DNA from: Deltaproteobacteria bacterium
GTDB lineage: Bacteria > Desulfobacterota > SM23-61
DNA length: 5,745 bases
Direction: 5' to 3'
Assembly (NCBI GenBank): GCA_026388915.1
Contig: JAPLIW010000511.1
Coordinates: 1 to 5,745, forward strand
Shown: positions 1 through 4,462 of the stretch, in pieces
How the letters are laid out: each line of letters opens with the position of its first letter
Position numbering within the stretch: the stretch's first letter is position 1
The notes under the pieces: model-generated
Seen by the model: only the letters and a program-made list of their open reading frames with translations
Told to the model about the DNA's origin: nothing
The model's database searches: none
Translations under genes and position numbers: made by a program

Positions 1-105
1 CACGAAGCCGGCCTTCGCTACCCGGTGCGGATTCACCTGGACTACGAAGTCGTCTTCCCGGGGCAGTACGACCAGCTGTTTAAGCTTTGGGATGAGAAGA
101 AATGA
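1..105 (+). CDS. C-terminal end of an unidentified protein (5' partial)
   Basis: Reading frame 1 is open from the first base and ends at TGA 103-105, giving the last 34 residues of a protein whose start lies outside the window. The tail is rich in aromatic and charged residues (it contains RIHLDYEVVFPG and ends LFKLWDEKK), with no membrane segment or recognisable catalytic motif. Codon use is GC-rich at third positions, like the genes downstream. I do not recognise the family, and 34 residues are too few to assign one. It reads in the same direction as the transporter genes, but 451 bp separate it from the next start, so it is probably in a different transcription unit. That it is coding is fairly secure because the frame is open, its codon use fits, and no other gene occupies the region. 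Confidence 0.6.
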   Translation, partial: HEAGLRYPVRIHLDYEVVFPGQYDQLFKLWDEKK

Positions 106-192
106 GACCTCACGAGAGGCTTGCCCAACCCCGGGTTTTGAGAAAGGAACCCCTTCGGAGAAAAGACTCCGGGTACAGAAAAGGCATGCCCA

Positions 193-417
193 TGGGATTC
201 AGGCTGGGGGGATTTGGATCATCATCCTAAGGCGGTGGTTCTTCCATTGGATAGGGCCTGTCCATGGGGGATTAGCAAGGGGAGACGGTTTTGCTCGACT
301 TTCCCTTTGAACCTGTTTTATCGCCGGCCTCTCTTTGCGGAGTACAGGCGGGAAGGTTATTGGAAAAGTATATTCCCGCCGAGCCTGATGATCCAAATCC
401 CCCCAGCCTGAATCCCA
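193..417. repeat. 32-bp perfect inverted repeat bounding a 225-bp element
   Basis: Bases 193-224 and 386-417 are exact reverse complements over all 32 positions, with 161 bp between them. Similarity stops abruptly outside 193 and 417, and falls off quickly inside 225 and 385. The size and arrangement resemble a MITE-like non-autonomous element with terminal inverted repeats. However, the flanks (bases before 193 and after 417) show no evident target-site duplication, and no transposase is encoded. Alternatives are a very long RNA stem-loop that attenuates transcription, or a palindrome made by template switching during replication. The inverted repeat itself is directly visible; its nature is inference. 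Confidence 0.9.
347..380. other. GC-rich hairpin inside the inverted-repeat element
   Basis: GGCGGGAA at 347-354 pairs perfectly with TTCCCGCC at 373-380 across an 18-nt AT-rich loop. It lies just inside the right arm of the 32-bp repeat. No T tract follows on the + strand, so it is not a classic terminator there. It could be a protein-binding palindrome or a secondary-structure element of the repeat unit. Confidence 0.4.
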
Positions 418-467
418 ACGAGTCAAAAAAACGGGATGGGCAAGGTAAAGCAAGGCCAACATGACCA

Positions 468-498
468 TTGACACGATAGGTAACGCTATAGTAGTAAT
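468..498 (+). promoter_or_regulatory. Candidate sigma-70-type promoter for the binding-protein gene
   Basis: A perfect -35 hexamer TTGACA lies at 468-473. The matching -10 is poor: TATAGT (487-492) fits the consensus well but is only 13 bp away, while AGTAAT (493-498) has a 19-bp spacer. The segment is AT-rich and sits 59-89 bp before the ATG at 557, a sensible distance. Only the -35 match is strong. Confidence 0.3.
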
Positions 499-556
499 TT
501 TTTCTATCATTGTCTTCGCGCGCCGGAAATCAATCCTGGAATGAAAGGGGAGCATT

Positions 557-2164
557 ATGAGAAAGATCGCCATATTGCTGGCCGGGATTCTCCTTTGCGG
601 GTTTATGGCCGGGGAAGTCGGGGCCGCAAGGTCGGGAGGGACCTTCAATTTCTGCGCTCCCTACGGGGGCGATCTTCTGACTCTCGACCCCCACCGCGCT
701 ACGGCCACCAATGACATGCTGGTTATTATGAACCTTCATCGCAGCCTCTACGCCTGGGATCCTGATAACAACCACCCCAAGCTGGAACTGGGGGAAAAGG
801 TCGAGGCCTCCGCTGACGGGCTGGTTTATCGGATTCATTTGAAGAAGAATGTAAAATTTCACAACGGCCGCAGGCTGACCGCGGAGGATATCATTTGGAG
901 TTACGAACGGGTCATGTCCCCCAAGACCACCTCCGCCTCCGCCCGCTTCGTCCGGGTGATCAAAGGCGCCAAGGGTTATGAAGATGGAAAGGCCAATAAG
1001 ATCTCCGGCCTGCGGAAAATCGACGATGCCACCCTGGAGATCACCATGGAGAACCCCGTCGATCCCTCCTACAACCTCTATGAGGTGGGAACGGCCATAT
1101 TGCCCCGCGAAGAAGTGGAGAAGAAGGGCGACGGCTTCGGTTCCGACCCCGTGGGGTGCGGGCCCTTCAAATTCGTCAAATGGGTCAGGGGAAGCGAAAT
1201 CGTCATGGCCAAAAACCCGGATTACTACGAGAAAGGAAAACCCTATCTCGGCAAGCTGATCTACAAAATCATGCCCGAGGGAGCCTCCCGGGACGTGGCC
1301 TTCCGGGCCAAGGAGCTGGATGCCACCGTGGTGGGCTCCACCCAGTACCCGGTGTACAAAGCCGATCCCCAGTTCTCCAAGAACATGGTGGAGGTGGCCG
1401 AGCTTTTCACCCGGCTCATCGGATTCAACCCCAAATATGAGCCTTTTACCAAGAAACAAGTACGCCAGGCTTTGAACTACGCCATCGACTCGCGCCTGAT
1501 CATCCAGAAACTTCTCAAGGAGAAAGCTTTCCCTTGCGTAGGCTACCTGCCGTCCACCTCGCCGGCCTTCGACCCCCAGGCGAAAGGGTATGAATTCAAT
1601 CTGCCGAAAGCGAAGGCCCTCATGAAAGAGGCGGGATATGAAAAAGGGTTCACCTTCGAGTGCATCGGTTCGAACAGCGAAGCCTTCGGGGTGGTGGTCG
1701 TGGAAGCGATCATGCCCTTCCTGAAGCAGATCAACGTGACAGTGAAACCCCAGCAGCTCGAGGGTGCGGCCCTTGCCGACCGGGTCCGGAACTTGAACTA
1801 CCAGGCTTTCATCTGGTCTATAAGCAGCGGGGCGGGCGGCGACCCCCTTGAGGCCCTTCGCCGGTGGTATTCCAAGAACCCCTCTACGGCCGGAAATTAT
1901 TTGGACTACAACAACCCCGAGTTCGACAAGCTGCTGGACACCGCCTCCCAGATTCGGGATATGGCCAAACGGGTGGAGCTACTGCGCAAAGCCGACGCCA
2001 TCTTCCGGGAGGATGCTCCGATTTGGTTCTTCAATTACAACAAGGCGGTCGTCGCCCATCAACCCTGGGTCCATGGGATCAAGCCCGTGGCCATCGAGAT
2101 GATGTACCAGAACATGGCCGATGTGTGGATCGAGGAGTCCTCTCCCCGGGCCAGGGAAAAGTAA
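557..2164 (+). CDS. ABC transporter periplasmic solute-binding protein, family 5 (SBP_bac_5)
   Basis: This 535-residue protein should be exported and capture a solute for the permeases encoded downstream. Residues 1-23 form a Sec signal peptide: basic MRK, a hydrophobic core, then VGA before a likely cut at 23/24. Cys14 lies in the core, but ILLC is not a proper lipobox, so it is probably soluble and not a lipoprotein. Family hallmarks are the early LDPH (43-46), the segment FHNGRRLTAEDIIWSYERV (101-119), the GPFKFVKW stretch (202-209) followed by NPDYY (220-224), and the helix QVRQALNYAID (301-311). Length is normal for dipeptide, oligopeptide, nickel and glutathione binders. The ATG has a good ribosome-binding site, AAGGGGAG at 545-552. 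The mature protein carries four cysteines (33, 201, 327, 369), and Cys201 sits where many relatives have Thr in the VGTGPF motif. The substrate cannot be deduced. The family call is very secure. Confidence 0.95.
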   Translation: MRKIAILLAGILLCGFMAGEVGAARSGGTFNFCAPYGGDLLTLDPHRATATNDMLVIMNLHRSLYAWDPDNNHPKLELGEKVEASADGLVYRIHLKKNVKFHNGRRLTAEDIIWSYERVMSPKTTSASARFVRVIKGAKGYEDGKANKISGLRKIDDATLEITMENPVDPSYNLYEVGTAILPREEVEKKGDGFGSDPVGCGPFKFVKWVRGSEIVMAKNPDYYEKGKPYLGKLIYKIMPEGASRDVAFRAKELDATVVGSTQYPVYKADPQFSKNMVEVAELFTRLIGFNPKYEPFTKKQVRQALNYAIDSRLIIQKLLKEKAFPCVGYLPSTSPAFDPQAKGYEFNLPKAKALMKEAGYEKGFTFECIGSNSEAFGVVVVEAIMPFLKQINVTVKPQQLEGAALADRVRNLNYQAFIWSISSGAGGDPLEALRRWYSKNPSTAGNYLDYNNPEFDKLLDTASQIRDMAKRVELLRKADAIFREDAPIWFFNYNKAVVAHQPWVHGIKPVAIEMMYQNMADVWIEESSPRAREK

Positions 2165-2169
2165 AAACC

Positions 2170-2199
2170 TTAACCGCAGAGGTCGCGGAGCACGCAGAG
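2170..2199 (+). repeat. CGCAGAG-type dispersed repeat, left arm
   Basis: This 30-base unit starts TTAACCGCAGAG and contains CGCGGAG and a second CGCAGAG. It matches the reverse complement of 2423-2452 at 26 of 30 positions; the differences fall in two 2-base spacers. Repeats of this style are, from general knowledge, scattered between genes in many Desulfobacterota-like and other environmental bacterial genomes. Confidence 0.75.
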
Positions 2200-2301
2200 G
2201 TAAAATGGGTAAAAACTCAGGGCCAGGATGAAGAGGGAAAAGCGGCCCTCCTTCTCACCCTGCCCGGAAGGTCAAAACGGCCAGGGTCTTTCGAGGAACG
2301 A

Positions 2302-2317
2302 TCTCTGCGCTCTCTGC
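2302..2317 (-). repeat. CGCAGAG-type repeat, inner degenerate copy
   Basis: The + strand reads TCTCTGCGCTCTCTGC, the reverse complement of GCAGAGAGCGCAGAGA. It is a shorter copy of the units at 2170 and 2423, in the same orientation as the latter. It sits in the loop of a hairpin formed by GAACGA (2296-2301) and TCGTTC (2325-2330). Confidence 0.55.
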
Positions 2318-2342
2318 TTTCTCTTCGTTCATCCTCTGGTCT

Positions 2343-2359
2343 CGATCCCCGGAGGATCG
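2343..2359. other. Perfect 6-bp stem hairpin
   Basis: CGATCC at 2343-2348 pairs with GGATCG at 2354-2359 around a 5-nt loop. The following bases are not T-rich, so a terminator role is not supported. It is one of several hairpins in this spacer. Confidence 0.4.
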
Positions 2360-2422
2360 GAAGGCGAAAAGGAGTCCATATCCATAAAATGATTTGTATT
2401 TTTTGTCTTTACAAAGAAAAAG

Positions 2423-2452
2423 CTCTGCGGTCTCCGCGTGCTCTGCGGTTAA
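2423..2452 (-). repeat. CGCAGAG-type dispersed repeat, right arm
   Basis: This is the inverted partner of 2170-2199 (26 of 30 bases complementary), with 223 bp between the arms. On the + strand it holds CTCTGCG twice (2423-2429 and 2441-2447). It is followed by a T-rich run (about 2454-2461). A stem formed with the left arm plus this T run could cause some transcription pausing or termination, but the long loop makes a classical intrinsic terminator doubtful. Confidence 0.75.
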
Positions 2453-2466
2453 TATTTTTTTCTTCA

Positions 2467-2486
2467 CCTCCGCAGGGCGCAGAGAC
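2467..2486 (+). repeat. CGCAGAG-type repeat, short copy
   Basis: The sequence includes CCGCAGGGCGCAGAG in the same orientation as the left arm at 2170. With CTCTGCG at 2441-2447 it can form a local stem through CGCAGAG at 2478-2484, with a 30-nt T-rich loop. Confidence 0.5.
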
Positions 2487-2489
2487 ATA

Positions 2490-2495
2490 TATAAT
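2490..2495 (+). promoter_or_regulatory. Isolated TATAAT box upstream of the permease genes
   Basis: A perfect -10 consensus TATAAT lies 52 bp before the permease ATG. No good -35 hexamer lies 16-18 bp upstream (the sequence there is C-rich). It may be a weak internal promoter giving the permeases their own transcription, or a chance match in an AT-rich patch. Confidence 0.22.
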
Positions 2496-2502
2496 TTCCT
2501 CT

Positions 2503-2531
2503 CCCCTCCGCCCGAAGGCGGGGTGAAGGGG
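2503..2531. other. GC-rich imperfect hairpin just before the permease start
   Basis: CCGCC (2508-2512) pairs with GGCGG (2517-2521) over a CGAA tetraloop. CCCC (2503-2506) can pair with GGGG (2528-2531) across a bulge. It lies 16 bp before the ATG at 2548 and engages part of the G-rich stretch 2528-2533, the only purine-rich tract upstream apart from GAGAAG abutting the ATG. It could therefore limit translation initiation of the permease. This effect is inference. Confidence 0.4.
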
Positions 2532-2547
2532 GGCTCCGGTTGAGAAG

Positions 2548-3483
2548 ATGCTGAGATTTGCCCTCCGCCGCATTCTCCAGTTTATCCCCACCATCCTGGC
2601 GATCACCCTGATCCTTTTTCTCCTTTTGAATATTCTCCCCGGGGATGCCGCTTTGGTGGCCGGGGGAGCCCAGGACAAGGGAGTCGATCCCCGCTACCTC
2701 GAGGAGATGAAAAAACTATGGGGGCTGGACCAGCCCCTGCACATGCGGTATTTCACCTATCTTAAAAATCTGGCCCAGGGTGATCTGGGCCTTTCCTACC
2801 TCCGCCGGGAAAAAGTCAGCGCCCTCATCGCCTCCCGTTTGTGGCCGACGCTCAAGCTGGCCCTGGTGGCGATGCTGATCGCCGTGGGGATCGGTATCCC
2901 CCTGGGTTTCTTCTCGGCCCTGCGCCAGGGGTCCTGGCTGGATACATTTTCCATGGTCGGGGCGGTCTCCGGGGTTTCCATTCCCCAGTTCTGGCTGGGC
3001 CTCCTGCTCATGTTCTTTCTCGCAGTCAAACTGCCCTTTTTCCCCACCTCGGGCTACGGCGACGGAGCCGTAAAGCACATCGTGCTTCCCGCTTTCACCC
3101 TCGGCGTGGGTTACATGGCCCTGCTGGCCCGGACCACCCGGGCGGCGGTCGTTGAAATTCTCTCCACCGACTACATCCGCACGGCCCGGGCCAAAGGGCT
3201 CTCCGAACTCCTGATCAACCGCAAACATGTTTTCCGAAATGCCCTGATCCTGGTGCTGACCACGGCCGGCTTGCAGTTCGGCTCGCTCATGGGCCACACG
3301 GTCGTTGTGGAAAAGCTCTTTTCCTGGCCGGGCATCGGCTCGCTGATGGTGGATTCCATCTTCATGAGGGATATTCCGATCACCCAGGGCTGCGTCCTGC
3401 TGCTTATCCTGGTCTTTCTGCTGGTGAACCTGGCGGTGGACCTCCTCTACGCGGTCATCGATCCCAGGGTGGAGTACCGGTGA
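2548..3483 (+). CDS. Dipeptide/oligopeptide-type ABC transporter permease, DppB/OppB family
   Basis: This 311-residue inner-membrane protein forms one half of the import channel. The opening MLRFALRRILQFIPT, a first membrane helix near 11-30 and the LPGD at its end are typical of DppB/OppB starts. A periplasmic loop (about 31-100) precedes the binding-protein-dependent transport domain (about 100-308). Likely membrane helices lie at 102-123, 135-160, 178-196, 235-257 and 281-302. The cytoplasmic EAA-like loop that contacts the ATPase is visible as DYIRTARAKGL (208-218). WPGIGSLMVDSI (260-271) and the ending IDPRVEYR are also characteristic. Length is normal. The ATG at 2548 matches the family start, but its ribosome-binding site is poor: GAGAAG abuts the ATG, and the G-rich tract 2525-2533 is about 14 bp away and partly in a hairpin. 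It follows the binding-protein gene after 383 bp and overlaps the next permease by 4 bp. Confidence 0.95.
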   Translation: MLRFALRRILQFIPTILAITLILFLLLNILPGDAALVAGGAQDKGVDPRYLEEMKKLWGLDQPLHMRYFTYLKNLAQGDLGLSYLRREKVSALIASRLWPTLKLALVAMLIAVGIGIPLGFFSALRQGSWLDTFSMVGAVSGVSIPQFWLGLLLMFFLAVKLPFFPTSGYGDGAVKHIVLPAFTLGVGYMALLARTTRAAVVEILSTDYIRTARAKGLSELLINRKHVFRNALILVLTTAGLQFGSLMGHTVVVEKLFSWPGIGSLMVDSIFMRDIPITQGCVLLLILVFLLVNLAVDLLYAVIDPRVEYR

Positions 3484-4322
3484 AAGAAGCCTTCAAGAAA
3501 ATCCGGCGGCAGAAAAACCTGATGGTGGGGGGAATCATTGCCTTGCTGGTGGTGGTCATGGCCGTCTTCGCGCCGTGGCTGGCGCCCTTTCACCCCATCG
3601 ATCATGCGGATTTAACGCACTCCGAGGAGCCCCCCAACCGAACCTATCTCTTCGGGACCGACAACCAGGGGAGGGACATTCTTTCCAGGGTGATCTACGG
3701 CTCCCGGGTATCCCTGAGCGTGGGTCTGGTGTGCCAGGGGTTGAACAGCCTCATCGGGATCCTGCTGGGGCTCACCGCGGGATTCATCGGAAAACGGTGG
3801 GATGATTTCGTCATGGCCCTGACCAACATTTTCCTTTCCATTCCCTCCCTGATTTTTGCCCTGGCCATCATGGCGGTTCTCGGCCCGGGGTTGATCAACA
3901 TCTTCCTGGCCCTGGGTTTGACCAACTGGGCCTACAGCTGCCGCATCACCCGTTCGCAGGTTCTTTCCGCCCGCTCCCTGGATTATGTGATGGCCGCCCG
4001 GGCCCTGGGGTACGGTCAGGTCCGGATCATGTTCACCCAGATCCTGCCCAACATTGTGGGCCCCATACTGGTGGTGGCTACGTTGGGAGTGGCGGGGGCG
4101 ATTCTCATCGAGGCGGCCCTCTCCTTTCTCGGCCTGGGCGTCCAGCCTCCAACCCCGAGCTGGGGGGGAATGCTCTCCCAGGCCCGGGAACAGCTTTTCA
4201 CCGCCCCCTGGATCTCCATCTTTCCGGGAATGGCGATCTTTGTTACCGTGCTGGGGTTGAACCTCCTGGGAGACGGTTTGAGGGATATTCTCGACCCCCA
4301 TACCACCCGGCAGAGAAGATAA
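3480..4322 (+). CDS. Dipeptide/oligopeptide-type ABC transporter permease, DppC/OppC family
   Basis: This 280-residue protein is the second permease half and should pair with the DppB-type protein. A basic cytoplasmic N-terminus leads to a first helix (about 15-36), then the OppC-type motif FGTDNQGRDILSR (58-70). The transport domain follows, with likely helices near 79-104, 115-135, 137-157, 192-213 and 245-265. The EAA loop is DYVMAARALG (168-177), followed by ILPN (188-191). LSFLGLGVQPPTPSWGG (214-230) and NLLGDGLRDILDP (261-273) are family signatures. The start is GTG at 3480, sharing GTGA with the upstream stop, with GGTGGAG at 3468-3474 as ribosome-binding site. A later in-frame Met at residue 15 would remove the basic lead, so GTG is preferred. 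The overlap implies translational coupling and equal amounts of both subunits. Length is slightly short but usual for the family. Confidence 0.95.
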   Translation: MKEAFKKIRRQKNLMVGGIIALLVVVMAVFAPWLAPFHPIDHADLTHSEEPPNRTYLFGTDNQGRDILSRVIYGSRVSLSVGLVCQGLNSLIGILLGLTAGFIGKRWDDFVMALTNIFLSIPSLIFALAIMAVLGPGLINIFLALGLTNWAYSCRITRSQVLSARSLDYVMAARALGYGQVRIMFTQILPNIVGPILVVATLGVAGAILIEAALSFLGLGVQPPTPSWGGMLSQAREQLFTAPWISIFPGMAIFVTVLGLNLLGDGLRDILDPHTTRQRR

Positions 4323-4329
4323 AAAAACC

Positions 4330-4413
4330 TAATGGGACACAGATAAACACAGATGAACACAGATTTCATATTAGAAAAAGACGCGAAGATAAAAGATTTA
4401 ATGGGACGCGGAT
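4330..4413. repeat. Pair of direct TAATGGGAC repeats
   Basis: Bases 4330-4344 and 4399-4413 agree at 13 of 15 positions; both begin TAATGGGAC and end in GAT, differing only by A/G at two sites. Their starts are 69 bp apart. The first copy leads into the 10-bp tandem repeat; the second is followed by unique sequence. They look like a full and a decayed copy of the same dispersed unit. Confidence 0.5.
4337..4366 (+). repeat. Three tandem 10-bp ACACAGAT units
   Basis: ACACAGATAA (4337-4346), ACACAGATGA (4347-4356) and ACACAGATTT (4357-4366) form a clean 10-bp period with an invariant 8-base core. Such ACACAGAT arrays are, from general knowledge, a common dispersed intergenic element in environmental bacterial genomes. 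The array lies in the 140-bp spacer between the DppC-type gene and the amidohydrolase, where I see no strong terminator. Ten bp is close to one helical turn, but any protein binding is speculative. Confidence 0.75.
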
Positions 4414-4462
4414 TCTTATTATTTCCTGAGCAATAAAAAACCTCCGTAGGAAGGAATGTACC

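Larger units (their letters stand above)
106..556. other. 451-bp gene-free spacer with inverted-repeat element
   Basis: No convincing gene is present. Open frames here lack a ribosome-binding site and run through the inverted repeats. Just after the upstream stop there is a small hairpin (CGGAG 156-160, loop 161-166, CTCCG 167-171). It lacks a following T run, so it is not a clear terminator. Two 8-bp palindromes overlap at 183-190 (GGCATGCC) and 189-196 (CCCATGGG), at the edge of the long inverted repeat. The final part (about 420-556) is more AT-rich and is the likely promoter and leader region for the binding-protein gene. Confidence 0.6.
2165..2547. other. 383-bp repeat-filled spacer between binding protein and permeases
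   Basis: No gene is supported here. Open frames through it translate the repeats into low-complexity strings such as LTAEVAEHAE. It contains six exact copies of the 7-mer CGCAGAG or its complement: + orientation at 2175-2181, 2193-2199 and 2478-2484; - orientation at 2303-2309, 2423-2429 and 2441-2447. There are further hairpins, including ACCCTG 2257-2262 with CAGGGT 2282-2287, and GAACGA 2296-2301 with TCGTTC 2325-2330. The region would form extensive structure in a read-through transcript, which could stabilise the upstream message or dampen permease expression relative to the binding protein. Confidence 0.7.

Noticed and set aside
92..310. 72-codon + strand open frame starting inside the end of the partial upstream gene
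   Set aside because: It has no ribosome-binding site, a low-complexity basic translation, and it crosses the left arm of the inverted repeat.
557..625. Lipoprotein signal with Cys14
   Set aside because: The residues before Cys14 are ILL, without the small residue required at -1, and a good Sec cleavage site follows at residues 21-23.
199..648. 149-codon - strand open frame with a hydrophobic stretch, running from the binding-protein start into the inverted repeat
   Set aside because: It overlaps the signal-peptide region of the binding protein, runs through the inverted repeat so that its C-terminus is the repeat itself, and shows no ribosome-binding site or family resemblance.
530..1459. 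309-codon open frame on the - strand across the binding-protein gene
   Set aside because: It lies wholly opposite a clear family-5 binding protein. It has a Gly/His-rich, low-complexity composition typical of the complement of GC-rich coding DNA, and no homology signal I recognise.
1864..2526. 220-codon + strand frame extending from the binding-protein gene into the spacer
   Set aside because: The first half is out of frame with the real gene and the second half is translated repeat sequence.
2716..3297. 193-codon - strand open frame opposite the DppB-type permease
   Set aside because: It lies opposite conserved transport motifs, has a disordered Gly/Gln-rich translation and no plausible start signals.
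3612..4301. 229-codon - strand open frame opposite the DppC-type permease
   Set aside because: It is a shadow of the real gene; its Gln/Gly/His-rich composition and lack of domain features do not support a protein.
4310..4345. Rho-independent terminator after the DppC-type gene
   Set aside because: There is an A run after the stop codon, but no stem precedes a T run on the + strand.
4337..4366. CRISPR-like array
   Set aside because: The units are contiguous 10-mers with no spacers, and no cas genes are in the window.
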